DNA from: an uncultured Desulfuromonadales bacterium
GTDB taxonomy: Bacteria > Desulfobacterota > Desulfuromonadia > Geobacterales > CAIOGM01
Assembly (NCBI GenBank): GCA_903929485.1
Contig: CAIYUY010000336.1
Span: 1-34,861 of the forward strand
DNA: 34,861 bases
Direction of reading: 5' to 3'
Below the pieces are notes generated by a model, which worked only from the letters and a program-made list of their open reading frames with translations, did no database searches and was not told where the DNA came from. Of this stretch, positions 15,823-25,485 are shown piece after piece. The position numbers and the translations under genes are program-made. Within the stretch, counting starts at the first letter, position 1, and each line of letters opens with the position of its first letter.

Positions 15823-18800
15823 TCAGGCAAGCTCCACCAGGAGCGCTTCTACTTGCTCAGCCGCGACGTCGAAAGCCAGTTCATCCAGAGTCGATGTCAA
15901 GGCATCCCCTTTTCCGGCCCAGACGGTTTCCTGGAGAAGCAGGGCGATCCGGGCGCCGATCTCCAACGCCTGGCAGTTTCTGTTCCGGATGAGTTCCGGC
16001 AATTCCCGCAGGAGCGACGCCAACACTGCACGGTCCGGCTCGCGGACTCCCCCGGCACTCCGCTCCCGGGGAAACAGCAGTACGATATCACCTTCCGCGG
16101 CCAGAACCACCGACAGGGCGTCGGCCAGCCCGGCAAGGGCGAAGGGAACATCGGAAAAACGCCCCTCTTTCAGCGCGGCATTCAACCGGTCCGCATGAAA
16201 AGAGACCTGCCGAGCCTCCAGGTTGCCGGCCACCCCCTTGAGAGTATGGGCCTGATTCTGAAGCCGAGCATAATCCCCCTCGGTGAACAGGGCCTGGAAC
16301 TTTGCCATCGTACCCTGATGTTCACGGCAGAATCCCGCCACCAGTGTGCCGTAAAGATCCCGGTTCCCCCGTAAGCGCTTTACTCCCGCGACCGGATCGA
16401 ACCCGGCTATGGTGGGAAGCTCTTGCCCGGCAACCTCCACCACCGCGCCCCGATCCGCCTCGGACTCTGCCGTCACCCAAGGAGTGTGTGGCGCAAGCCG
16501 GCCCATGAGCGTCCGATAAAGCTTCGTGTCCGAAATCGGCTTGGTCAGGTGGCCATCCATGCCGCTCAGCAGACAGCGCTCCAGCTCCTCCCGACCGGCA
16601 TGAGCGGTCATGGCGATGATGGGAAGCCCGCCCGCCGGCCACTGTTCCCGTATCAGCCTGGTCGCCTCATAGCCATCCATCACCGGCATCTGAATATCCA
16701 TGAGGACCAGATCGAACCGTGAGCCAGGCTCGCTCATGCAAACCGTGGCTTCTCGACCGTTATCCGCCAGGGAAACGATCATCCCCACCTGTTCCAGTAA
16801 TTCCCGCGCCACCTGCTGGTTGATGGGGTGATCCTCGACGATGAGAACTCGACGCCCCTTCAAGGCCGCCGTGACCACCTCCGGATCCAGGGGGGGGGGC
16901 GACTGTTCCACCGGCAGGTCACTGTGACCAAGAAAAACGGTGACCGTGAAGACCGCGCCCTGACCCGGCTTGCTGGCAACCCGGATCTCCCCCCCCATCA
17001 GCTCCACCAGCCGCCGGGAGATGCTGAGCCCCAGACCGGTGCCGCCGTAGCGGCGTGTGGTGGAGTTATCTGCCTGATTGAAGGGCTTGAACAGACGTGT
17101 CATCTGCTCGTCGGTCATGCCGATACCGGTATCAGTGACCGTGAAGATCACCGGAACCGGCTCATCTTCCACCGTGGGCTCGCAGGTCACTTCCAGCGCT
17201 ACGACTCCCTGGTGGGTAAATTTGACGGCGTTTCCCAGCAGGTTGATCAGGATCTGTTCCAGCCGGAAGGGATCGCCGGTCAGCTGAGTCGGAACCTCGG
17301 GTGCGACGCTGACCTGCAGCTCCAACCCCTTTTCCATGGACTTGACCCGGACGATACTCTGCACGGAGGCCAGGCAGGAGTTGAGGGAGAACGTGATGTT
17401 CTCCAGGGTCAGCTTGCCGGACTCCACCTTGGAGAGGTCCAGGAGATCGTTGATGAGATGCAGAAGCGTCCCTGCTGAAGAGTCGATCTTCTCCAGATAA
17501 TCCCGCTGCTTTCCGGTCAGTTCGGTGAGAAGCGCCAGCCGCCCCAGGCCAATAATGGCGTTCATGGGGGTCCGGATCTCATGGCTCATGTTGGCCAGGA
17601 ACTCGCTCTTGGCCCGATTGGCCGCCTCGGCCTGCAAACGGCTCTGCAGGAGAGCTTCGGCAAGCTCTTTCTGACCGGTGATGTCGGAGACACAACCGAT
17701 ATACCCGGTAATCCTGCCCGAACCGGTGGTCAGGGGAGACGCCACGCCTTGAACCCAGTGAATAGTACCCGAAGGTGTAATGAACCGGTATTCAAGGAAA
17801 AAGGGTCGGTTGTTCCGGATCGATTCGTCCCACTCGGCAAAGACCTTCTCCCGGTCTTCAGGGTGAATGGCCCGGGTCCAGCCGTCCCCCAGCGCCTGGA
17901 CGTCGGTGAGACCGGCCAGGCGACACCAGCAGTTATTCACGTAGAGGCACATCCCTTCCGTGTCGGCCTGGTAGATCCCCACCGGGACATGGAGGGCAAG
18001 AGTGCGGAACAGCGCTTCGCTGCCGCGCAACGCCTCTTCCGCCTGCCGCTGTTCGGAGATGTCACGGGTGACTGACAGATGGACCACTGCCCCATGGTCC
18101 ATCATGGGAACGGCGTGGGTTTCCAGCCAGCGCCTCCCCCCCCTGAGCCCCACCACTTCGTATTTCATCTGCATGGCTTCGCCGGCAATGACCCGCCGGT
18201 GCAGGTCGGCATAAGCCGCTTTGTATTCGGGTGCGATGACCCCGAGAATCGGAGTTCCCACAACCTGCTCCAGGGAGTCGGCTTCGATCATCGCCAAGCC
18301 GGCCGGGTTCATCTCCACCAATAGCCCCTGTCCATCCAAGATCTTGATGCATTCCGGCTCATTTTGGATAATGGCGCGCAATCGCGCCTCATTTTCGGTG
18401 AGCTTTACCTCGTCCTCTCTCCGTTGAGTGCTATCGTTGATGAAGCCGTGCCAGATGGTGGATCCGTCGGGTTCCCGCTCCGGCAGCGCGTTGCCGGAAA
18501 GCCAGCGCACCGTACCGTCGCTGAACCGCACACGGAATTCATGGAGCCACGGGATCAGCTCCTGGGCCGATTTCCGGATAGAGCCGATGATGCCGGCGCG
18601 ATCATCGGGGTGATGCACGGCGAAAGCTCTGGACGGATCCTCGTAGAGCTCTTCCGGAGACAGCCGGTAGAGTTCACCTATGCCGTCACTGACATACGGA
18701 AAGGAGGTCGTGCCGTCCGGGTGTAAACGGTATTGGTAGACAGCCCCGGGTATCCGACCGGCGATTTTCTGAAGACGACTCAGCGCCTCTTCCCGGGCAG

Positions 18801-20301
18801 CCTCCAACTGCTTGCGCGCCGTGATATTGGTATGGGCGACCACCGCCCCCCCATCAGCTTGCTGCAACGGGTTCACGGTCAACATAAACCAGCGCTGCTC
18901 CGCGGAGACGTGACAAGGGTACTCCAGGGTAAACAGGGGGAGAGTTCCCTTGAGCACCGCCTTAATGCCGTCGTGAGCCTCCCTGGCCAGTTCATGAAAG
19001 GAGCCGCCGGGATGAGGGAGACAGGCATCCAGGTAGTTGACCCCATGCCACTCCTTCATGGTGAGAACTTTGCCGCCGTTGTTCGTCCCGAACTCCAGCC
19101 AGGAGCGGTTCACCCCGGTGATGGCCCCCTCCCGATCAATGACCGCGATCTGCTCCGTCAGAGAGTTGAGAATAGTCCGGTTGGAAAACTCCTTCTCGGT
19201 TAACCGGCGAGTCATCAACCCCGCCAGGGATAAGGCGCTGTTTTGTGTTCGTAACAGTACGAAGGTCAAGGCGGTAATGAGCAGGCTGAAGAGGATGCTG
19301 AAGGAGAGGATTTGCCACGGCTTGAAATAATTCAACTGATGTCCGAAGCCGGGAAGAGAGGTAAAGGTAAAGCGCCAGGGGAGTCCGTAAGCCTGGACCG
19401 TCACGGTGGTGGTGAAAGCGGGAACATATCCCGGGGGAAGCGACTTTTTCCCCGCGGCGAGGCTGTCAAACAGAAGATTATCGGCGTCGGATTGGGCGCC
19501 GACGTGAATTTCCATGGCCATATGTTCCGGTATCGTCCCCAGCGTTCCGTAAATGAAGTCGTTCATCCGTATGGGGCTGTAGACAAAACCGAAGAGGGCC
19601 GCGCGGCGCTGCGCCACCGTATCCCTGGCCATCCCCTGCTTGTAGACCGGGTGGTACATCAGCATGCCGCTCTGCTTGTCCTTGTCGGTTTCCTGTACCA
19701 GGACGATCCGGGCGGCGATGGTGGTGACCCCTTCGTCACGGGCCAGGGAGAGGGCGGCCCGCCGCTTCGGTTCCGTAAACATGTCATAACCGAAGGCCCG
19801 CTGATTGCGCCAAGTGAACGGCTCAAGAAAAACTATGGAACTGTATTCCGGCCGCTCTCCCTCGGGATGGATCAGGTATTCGGGAAAACCCTCCGCCCGG
19901 ACGGCCCGGGTATGCGCTTCCTTCTCCGCCGGGGTCATCCATTTGGCAAAACCGATCCCCAGAATACCGGGATGGTTTTCATCCAGATGCAAGGAGGAGA
20001 CGTAGTGGCGCCAGTCGGTGCGGGTAGTCCCGTTCCGGACGTTGAACAGGCCGGCGCTGCCGCTGAGAACCTGCTCGTGATCATACAACCGCTTGATGAT
20101 GCGCGTGGAGATGTCGTTGCTTCGCTCGGCGAATATGGCATTGGCTCGTTCATGAAGATTGTCGTCAAAAATCCGCCAGAAACAGACAGCCATGACAAGG
20201 CAGATCGCCAGAACCAGATACGGGGAGATTCTGGCCAGCCGGGATAGTGGAACCACCTCCAATTCCGGTGACCGGGTTGTTTGCAAATTTTCGGTTATCA
20301 T
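15823..20301 (-). CDS. CHASE/multi-PAS hybrid histidine kinase with REC and Hpt
   Basis: The 1492-residue protein has, in order: a TM helix (about 27-46); a periplasmic CHASE-like sensor (about 60-300, with [20 protein letters not shown] and [13 protein letters not shown]); a second TM (about 330-352); four PAS-type domains (about 372-490, 509-630, 640-760, 765-885, with repeated W-x-G and DITxxKxxEE-type edges); a kinase core with H-box [12 protein letters not shown] (His near 906), N-box [12 protein letters not shown], and [14 protein letters not shown]; a REC with phospho-acceptor [15 protein letters not shown] (Asp near 1200); and an Hpt with [10 protein letters not shown] (His near 1352). 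A further helical tail of ~70 residues follows. All phosphorelay residues are present. The periplasmic CHASE domain would sense a small ligand, unknown here. It follows the regulator gene by 54 bp, with GAGGG before ATG. The same H-box DNA recurs in the kinase at 20879. Flagellar control is inferred only from location. Confidence 0.9.
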   Translation of the reverse strand: MITENLQTTRSPELEVVPLSRLARISPYLVLAICLVMAVCFWRIFDDNLHERANAIFAERSNDISTRIIKRLYDHEQVLSGSAGLFNVRNGTTRTDWRHYVSSLHLDENHPGILGIGFAKWMTPAEKEAHTRAVRAEGFPEYLIHPEGERPEYSSIVFLEPFTWRNQRAFGYDMFTEPKRRAALSLARDEGVTTIAARIVLVQETDKDKQSGMLMYHPVYKQGMARDTVAQRRAALFGFVYSPIRMNDFIYGTLGTIPEHMAMEIHVGAQSDADNLLFDSLAAGKKSLPPGYVPAFTTTVTVQAYGLPWRFTFTSLPGFGHQLNYFKPWQILSFSILFSLLITALTFVLLRTQNSALSLAGLMTRRLTEKEFSNRTILNSLTEQIAVIDREGAITGVNRSWLEFGTNNGGKVLTMKEWHGVNYLDACLPHPGGSFHELAREAHDGIKAVLKGTLPLFTLEYPCHVSAEQRWFMLTVNPLQQADGGAVVAHTNITARKQLEAAREEALSRLQKIAGRIPGAVYQYRLHPDGTTSFPYVSDGIGELYRLSPEELYEDPSRAFAVHHPDDRAGIIGSIRKSAQELIPWLHEFRVRFSDGTVRWLSGNALPEREPDGSTIWHGFINDSTQRREDEVKLTENEARLRAIIQNEPECIKILDGQGLLVEMNPAGLAMIEADSLEQVVGTPILGVIAPEYKAAYADLHRRVIAGEAMQMKYEVVGLRGGRRWLETHAVPMMDHGAVVHLSVTRDISEQRQAEEALRGSEALFRTLALHVPVGIYQADTEGMCLYVNNCWCRLAGLTDVQALGDGWTRAIHPEDREKVFAEWDESIRNNRPFFLEYRFITPSGTIHWVQGVASPLTTGSGRITGYIGCVSDITGQKELAEALLQSRLQAEAANRAKSEFLANMSHEIRTPMNAIIGLGRLALLTELTGKQRDYLEKIDSSAGTLLHLINDLLDLSKVESGKLTLENITFSLNSCLASVQSIVRVKSMEKGLELQVSVAPEVPTQLTGDPFRLEQILINLLGNAVKFTHQGVVALEVTCEPTVEDEPVPVIFTVTDTGIGMTDEQMTRLFKPFNQADNSTTRRYGGTGLGLSISRRLVELMGGEIRVASKPGQGAVFTVTVFLGHSDLPVEQSPPPLDPEVVTAALKGRRVLIVEDHPINQQVARELLEQVGMIVSLADNGREATVCMSEPGSRFDLVLMDIQMPVMDGYEATRLIREQWPAGGLPIIAMTAHAGREELERCLLSGMDGHLTKPISDTKLYRTLMGRLAPHTPWVTAESEADRGAVVEVAGQELPTIAGFDPVAGVKRLRGNRDLYGTLVAGFCREHQGTMAKFQALFTEGDYARLQNQAHTLKGVAGNLEARQVSFHADRLNAALKEGRFSDVPFALAGLADALSVVLAAEGDIVLLFPRERSAGGVREPDRAVLASLLRELPELIRNRNCQALEIGARIALLLQETVWAGKGDALTSTLDELAFDVAAEQVEALLVELA

Positions 20302-20355
20302 GTGCGCCCTCGGAGCGGGGAATAAATTTTACTGCCTGACCTTTCCCACATCACC

Positions 20356-20874
20356 TCAGGTGGCGCCGGAAACCAACTGAGTCAAACGATCGACTTCCTG
20401 AACAAGCCGGCGATTCCGCTCCAGAGCTTGTTCCAGGTCGGCCTGGAGTATTTTCAACTCACCACTTCTGCTGTTCAGCTCCAGGCGGGCCTGCCGGAGC
20501 TGCAGCGGGGTCGCCACCCGGGCCAGCAGCTCGCCGGAACGAAACGGTTTGGTCACATAATCCACTGCCCCCAGGTTGAAACCCTGAACAACATCCTCGG
20601 CATCAGCGCAACCGGTGATAAAAATCACCGGAATTTCCGCGGTCACGGCGTTTATCTTGAGCCGGCGACACACCTCATAGCCGTCCATCTCCGGCATGAC
20701 GATGTCCAAAAGAATCAGGTCCGGCACAAATCTGACGGCCTGTTCCAGGGCGTCGTTTCCTGTTGTGGCGAAGATGACGCGATACCGCTCCCGCAACAGG
20801 TTGTGCAGTATCCGGATATTGGATGAAGCATCATCAACGACAAGCACCAGGGATTTCTCTACCGGTTCGGACAT
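20356..20874 (-). CDS. Response regulator, REC plus coiled coil, no output domain
   Basis: The 172-residue protein has one receiver domain (about 9-128): acidic pocket LVLVVDDASSN, phospho-Asp in DLILLDIVMPEMDGYEV, then IPVIFITG and DYVTKPF with the conserved Thr and Lys regions. The C-terminal ~40 residues (QLRQARLELNSRSGELKILQ and onward) look like a coiled coil, and no DNA-binding, enzymatic or RNA-binding domain follows. It could act by protein contact, or take phosphate from the kinases on either side. I chose ATG 20874, which has a GGAGGAGGGG site and matches the REC start; a longer in-frame reading runs into the preceding kinase gene. It begins 4 nt after that kinase's stop, so the two are coupled. 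Confidence 0.9.
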   Translation of the reverse strand: MSEPVEKSLVLVVDDASSNIRILHNLLRERYRVIFATTGNDALEQAVRFVPDLILLDIVMPEMDGYEVCRRLKINAVTAEIPVIFITGCADAEDVVQGFNLGAVDYVTKPFRSGELLARVATPLQLRQARLELNSRSGELKILQADLEQALERNRRLVQEVDRLTQLVSGAT

Positions 20875-20878
20875 GGGT

Positions 20879-23800
20879 TCACCCCTCCTCCAAGGTAATG
20901 GCAAGATCTGAAGCCAGATACTGAAGCTCGGTGACCGCTCGTCGAAAATCAAGCTGATCCATGGCCTGTTCCAACTGCTCCACCCGGTCCGATTCACGGT
21001 GAGCCACCAACAGCTTGACCTGGTCGAACAACTCCACTGCCTGCATATCACGACACTCCAAGTTACGAAACAATTCGGTCAGCAGACCGGGCAACCGGCT
21101 GAGTTCCACCGGATGGATCTCAGGCTTCGGCGTTTCCGGGAACTCCCGCTCAAAACAAGCTACCCCGGTGAGGACCTCGGCCAAACAGTCAGCCAAGTGG
21201 GGCAAACAACGCTCCGCCTCGTCCGGTCGTCCTCCCTTGAGAGCCGCCTCCAGTTCGGCGGCGCCGGCGGAAAGTTTCAAGGCGGCGAGATTACCGGAGA
21301 CCCCCTTCAGCGTGTGGGCAAGTAACAGCGCCTTATCCGGCTTGCCTGCCGCCAACTCCTTTTGAATCAGGGCGACGTCGTTACAATGTTCCCGCCCGAA
21401 GAGGATAACCAGTTCCTGATAACATTCCAGGGGAAGACCCAAGCGCAGCAGCGCCGTCGCGACATCCAACCCGGGGAAAACCGGCATGGCCATCGACTCA
21501 GGCACGGCGCAGACCTCTTCCATCGGAACCGTCTCCGCGGAGGTCATGACGGATACGGGCCGGAGCCACCTGATGAGCAGGCGATGGAGTTCCTGTATCT
21601 CGTACGGCTTGGCCAGATGATCGTTCATTCCCATGTCGAGACATTTTTGTCGCTCCGTCGGCAGGGCGTCGGCCGTCAAGGCAATGATCGGCAGAAGATC
21701 GGCAGGGTACCGCCGACGGATGAGCCCGGCGGCTTCATAGCCATCCATGACCGGCATCTGGAGATCCATGAAGATAATATCAAAGGGGATGGCCGCCTGG
21801 GTTACCGCCGTTACCGCCTCCTTTCCGTTGTCCGCCATGGTCACCAGGAGCCCCGCCTGGGTCAGGAGAATCCGGACGACCTCCTGGTTGATGGCGTTGT
21901 CTTCCGCAACGAGAACCCGGGAACCGGATATGGTTTGAAGATCGACCGTGACGGGCGAAAGCGGCGGCGCTGCCGCCACGGAATGACTTGCCGCGAAGAA
22001 ACTCGCGGTAAAGATGAAGGTGCTGCCACTCCCCGGCTCCCCCTCCACCCGGATATGCCCCCCCATCAACTCCACCAGCCGCTTGCATATGTTCAGTCCC
22101 AGGCCGGTTCCACCATAACATCGGGTGGTGGAACTATCCGCCTGAATGAACGGCTCGAAAATTTTTTCCATCTGCTCGGGCGCCAGACCGATCCCGGTGT
22201 CTCTGACCTGAAACTGCAAGGTGATCGACTCCGGCACCCAAGAGTCAACCGGCGCCACGCTGAGCTTAATCTCACCCCGCGCCGTAAATTTCAGTGCATT
22301 CCCCAGCAGGTTGATCAGCACCTGCCCCAAACGGAACGGGTCGCCCCGCAACAGGTCGGGTGTCTCCGGGGCGCGAACGATAGTGAACGCCACCCCCTTG
22401 CGGCGCGCCTCCTCTGTAATGGAGTTTGCCGCCTGTTCCAGACACGCGGCCAGAGAAAAATCAACCAACTCCAGCGTCATCTGCCCCGACTCCACCCGGG
22501 AGACATCGAGAATGTCATCGATGATACGAAGGAGCCATCGGGCGGAGGAGTTGATCTTCTTGATAAAATCCAGCTGGCGGCTGTCCAGGGAGGTCTGCTG
22601 CAGGAGCTGCCCCAACCCCATGACGGCGTTCATGGGGGTCCGGATCTCATGGCTCATGTTGGCCAGGAACCTGCTCTTGGCGGCGTTTGCCGTCTCGGCG
22701 GCATCCTTGGCCAGCCGGAGGGCCACTTCGCTTCGCTGCCGTTCCACCACATTCCACAAGCCGTCCATGAACAGCTGAAGTTGCATGCAATCCTCTTCGG
22801 CATAGGGCTCCACTTTATTGCCGACTCCCACCACCGCCACAATCCGGCCATTTTGTTTGATGGGAATGCTCAGGAACCGGGTCAAGGAGATGTGCCCCTG
22901 GGGATACCCCTTTTTCAGTTCATGGGGAGCGGCGAAGTCATTGACCATGAGGGGTGCCCCTTGTCGGACCACTTCCCCCCAGAGCCCGGTCTGCTCCAGC
23001 ATATACTCCGCTTGCGGATCCATGATCAAGCAGGCCGGCATGACCTCTCTGGACCAGGAGTAAAGGGTAAAGATCCGCTTCTCTTCATCATAGAGATAAA
23101 TGTACCCGACAGTGCTGGCGGTAAGCTCCAAGGCCTTTTCCAGTCCGAAATCCAGCAGTTTCTGAAACGTGGACTCCCCCATGAGGTAGAGACTGATCTG
23201 AGCCTGCTGGCGAAGGAGGGTTATCTGTTCCCGCTCCTCAACCTGCTTCCTGGCGGTGACATCCCGAATCATCCAGATGGCCCCTTCGGCCGGATCTCCC
23301 GGTACAATTGCCTGTCCCGCCACCTCCGCCCAGAAAATATCACCATTTTTCTTGCGCAGCCGGAATTCCGCCAGGATCTGCTGACCGCGAAGGATCAGAT
23401 GATGAGACCTGTCGCCGAATTCCCGGCTGCTCTCCGCGGAGAGATGAATGATCCGACTGGGCTTCCCCAGCAACTCCTGTGATGAGTAGCCGAACAGCTC
23501 GCATACACTGGGGTTCGTATCCAGAATCACCCGATTCGCATCCGTTACCAGAATCCCCACCGGGCTGCGATCTTTCAACGCCGCCAGCCAGGCGGCGGTC
23601 TTGCGCAATACCGCAGTCCGCTCCTGAACCTGTTCCTCCAGACCGGCCTGCAGAGAGGCCGTTTCACGGAACGAAGATCTCAGCGCCTGTTCCATATTGG
23701 CAAAGGTGGCGATGAGACCGGCTATTTCACAGACCCGGCGGGTGGGAATATTCACGGCCATATCCACTTCTTGCTTAATCAAGGAAGGAATTTCACCGGA

Positions 23801-25282
23801 GCGCTCCCGAAGCATTCGCAACGGCGCGGCAATCCAGTTACTCCACTTCCGGGCCAGAAGCGAAGTCACCGCCAGCAACCCCAGCATCAAGACCAATGAG
23901 TCGATGGCTTCACGGGTCAGGGTGTCGATCATGGGCGCCATGGCGACCTCGGCGATGAGCCTCCAGGATGAACCTCCGCCGAGGGGCAACTCCTTGACAA
24001 CGAATGCCGTACGCCACTGCTGCATGAAACTGATGCCGGCGGGGCCCGTGGGGAGCCACTGGAAGACCCCGAAACCGAAAGTTTTGACGCTTCGCCCCTG
24101 GGGAAGATGATACGTATCCATGGGGCGATATCCCGACCGAGTGGAGGCAATAATCCTGTTGTTGCCATCAACGATGGTGAAATTACGGGGTCTGCCGCCG
24201 ACCATGGAGTTCAGAATCCGTCTCAGACTGGCCATGTCCACCACTCCGCTACAAAAACCCCGAAATTCTCCGCCGATAACCACCGGCGCCGCCAAGGGGA
24301 GAATCGGAGCGATGGGAAAAACCCTCCCCATTACCATATCCGGAACCTGGCTTTTCAGACTCTGCCGCATCCTGGCCACGTAGGGGCGGCCACTGGAGTT
24401 GAACCCCAGGAGCGATTTTCCGTTATCCTGTAACGGTGAATAGGCGACGGAAACGGCGTTACGGTCAAAGATCCCCATCCGGAGAAACTGAGGGCTGTGC
24501 CGGTGCATGGTCTCCACGGCTTGCTGCAACTCCCGGGAGGTCGCCCGGTTGGGATCACCCACAATGACGGCAAGGGTCTCCAGATCCTTCAGATGTTCCG
24601 TAAGCCACCACTGGAGGGCGTCCCGCGTAGTCCCGAACGCATGAGTCACCTCCACTGCCAGATGCTCTTCTTGTGCCCGAAATATCTCCCGCTGACTCAG
24701 AACCAGGTTAAGCAGCGCCGGAAACAGGATCAGCCCCGTCGTGGTGGTAAAGATCACCTCCTGCAATGACGGCAACCGTTCAGGGTCAGCCTGCCTGAAA
24801 CGAAATAACTGTTGAATCAGGGTGGCGGCAAAGGCATTCATGATGCCGTTGACCCCCTGCTTCAGCATGATGAGTTGCGTCGCCTGAGTCGGGACCCCCA
24901 TGACCTTATGATATAAAAGCCAGACAAGAGGTGCGCCCAGAAAGAGCCAGTAGCAGAGATCGGAAAGGATGAGATTGCGGGACCCCCGGCGCAGTCGCCA
25001 GGCCACGAACAGGGCTTCACAGAAGAAGATAACGACAGCCCAGGGATGATGCCACAGGAAGAGCGTACAGGAAGCCGCGATCAATCCGGCGATGACACCG
25101 GCGCCGGCGCCGTAACGAAGCAGAGCCAGCATGACGAAGATGGAGCCGAAGAGGAAATCAACATTAAAGAAGAGTTCCAGCTTGCAGTAGTTGGCGACGA
25201 AGCCGAGAATCCCCAGGACAATTCCAGCCGGGAGAGCTCTTTTCATGACGCCTTGGAAGGAACAACTACCGGCCTGCAGCAT
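20879..25282 (-). CDS. Multi-TM Cache/PAS/GAF hybrid histidine kinase with REC and Hpt
   Basis: The 1467-residue protein starts with a block of about five or six hydrophobic helices (residues ~15-200, FVANYCKLELFFNVDFLFGS and FLFGSIFVMLALLRYGAGAG), resembling MASE-type membrane sensors. A Cache-like extracytoplasmic region follows (~215-460), then a TM (~475-490), a linker, PAS (~585-690), GAF (~705-840, with YIYLYDEEKRIFTLYSWS and FLSIPIKQNGRIVAVVGVGN), and the kinase core with [12 protein letters not shown] (His near 876), [12 protein letters not shown], and GGTGLGL. Then come a REC ([15 protein letters not shown], Asp near 1171), an Hpt (HTLKGVSGNLA, His near 1321) and a tail like that of the other kinase. 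The first in-frame ATG has AAGG 5 nt upstream; ATG 25246 is the alternative. The ligand is unknown. It lies directly after flhB on the same strand. Confidence 0.9.
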   Translation of the reverse strand: MLQAGSCSFQGVMKRALPAGIVLGILGFVANYCKLELFFNVDFLFGSIFVMLALLRYGAGAGVIAGLIAASCTLFLWHHPWAVVIFFCEALFVAWRLRRGSRNLILSDLCYWLFLGAPLVWLLYHKVMGVPTQATQLIMLKQGVNGIMNAFAATLIQQLFRFRQADPERLPSLQEVIFTTTTGLILFPALLNLVLSQREIFRAQEEHLAVEVTHAFGTTRDALQWWLTEHLKDLETLAVIVGDPNRATSRELQQAVETMHRHSPQFLRMGIFDRNAVSVAYSPLQDNGKSLLGFNSSGRPYVARMRQSLKSQVPDMVMGRVFPIAPILPLAAPVVIGGEFRGFCSGVVDMASLRRILNSMVGGRPRNFTIVDGNNRIIASTRSGYRPMDTYHLPQGRSVKTFGFGVFQWLPTGPAGISFMQQWRTAFVVKELPLGGGSSWRLIAEVAMAPMIDTLTREAIDSLVLMLGLLAVTSLLARKWSNWIAAPLRMLRERSGEIPSLIKQEVDMAVNIPTRRVCEIAGLIATFANMEQALRSSFRETASLQAGLEEQVQERTAVLRKTAAWLAALKDRSPVGILVTDANRVILDTNPSVCELFGYSSQELLGKPSRIIHLSAESSREFGDRSHHLILRGQQILAEFRLRKKNGDIFWAEVAGQAIVPGDPAEGAIWMIRDVTARKQVEEREQITLLRQQAQISLYLMGESTFQKLLDFGLEKALELTASTVGYIYLYDEEKRIFTLYSWSREVMPACLIMDPQAEYMLEQTGLWGEVVRQGAPLMVNDFAAPHELKKGYPQGHISLTRFLSIPIKQNGRIVAVVGVGNKVEPYAEEDCMQLQLFMDGLWNVVERQRSEVALRLAKDAAETANAAKSRFLANMSHEIRTPMNAVMGLGQLLQQTSLDSRQLDFIKKINSSARWLLRIIDDILDVSRVESGQMTLELVDFSLAACLEQAANSITEEARRKGVAFTIVRAPETPDLLRGDPFRLGQVLINLLGNALKFTARGEIKLSVAPVDSWVPESITLQFQVRDTGIGLAPEQMEKIFEPFIQADSSTTRCYGGTGLGLNICKRLVELMGGHIRVEGEPGSGSTFIFTASFFAASHSVAAAPPLSPVTVDLQTISGSRVLVAEDNAINQEVVRILLTQAGLLVTMADNGKEAVTAVTQAAIPFDIIFMDLQMPVMDGYEAAGLIRRRYPADLLPIIALTADALPTERQKCLDMGMNDHLAKPYEIQELHRLLIRWLRPVSVMTSAETVPMEEVCAVPESMAMPVFPGLDVATALLRLGLPLECYQELVILFGREHCNDVALIQKELAAGKPDKALLLAHTLKGVSGNLAALKLSAGAAELEAALKGGRPDEAERCLPHLADCLAEVLTGVACFEREFPETPKPEIHPVELSRLPGLLTELFRNLECRDMQAVELFDQVKLLVAHRESDRVEQLEQAMDQLDFRRAVTELQYLASDLAITLEEG

Positions 25283-25296
25283 GGGAACCTTATGTT

Positions 25297-25315
25297 ACCT
25301 GTTATCATTACAGGT
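25297..25315. promoter_or_regulatory. Inverted repeat upstream of the kinase at 20879-25282
   Basis: ACCTGT and ACAGGT are perfect 6-bp arms separated by 7 nt (TATCATT), 15-33 nt before the kinase ATG. It could be an operator or a leader hairpin near the ribosome-binding site. No known binding protein is implied by the sequence. Confidence 0.35.
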
Positions 25316-25368
25316 CAAACCGTCAGACCATGCTGAGCAGGAAAATCGGGGGCAATTTACAACACATT

Positions 25369-25374
25369 ATTATA
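25369..25374 (-). promoter_or_regulatory. Possible σ70 -10 element for the kinase-regulator-kinase genes
   Basis: The minus strand has a perfect TATAAT in an AT-rich patch about 87 bp before the kinase start. The -35 region 15-17 nt upstream (TGTCAA-like) is poor, and there is no σ54 site in this 203-bp gap. So the cassette is either weakly σ70-driven or read through from flhB. No terminator is visible after flhB. Confidence 0.3.
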
Positions 25375-25485
25375 ATTTGCAATGGTTAGTTGACATGCAG
25401 CCCACGGAAAATTACAAAAACCGAACCCGACAACGACAAGCATTCAACAATTCCGTACCGATAACATGCCGACCGCTTTACCTTC

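Noticed and set aside
19312-20247. 311-codon plus-strand open frame
   Set aside because: It is antisense to the N-terminal CHASE part of the kinase at 15823-20301 and has no recognisable domain.
20875-21051. Upstream extension of the response regulator
   Set aside because: The extra 59 residues (many Trp/Ser) overlap the kinase reading frame; the receiver domain begins at the ATG at 20874, which has a good ribosome-binding site.
21362-23482. 706-codon plus-strand open frame
   Set aside because: It lies wholly opposite the hybrid kinase at 20879-25282, whose domains are clear. The plus-strand product is His/Gly/Arg/Pro-rich with no domain; long antisense frames are common in GC-rich genes.
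25390-25418. Plus-strand TTGACA-N17-TACAAA promoter
   Set aside because: It has good -35 and modest -10 elements but points into the 3' end of flhB, with no plus-strand gene downstream.
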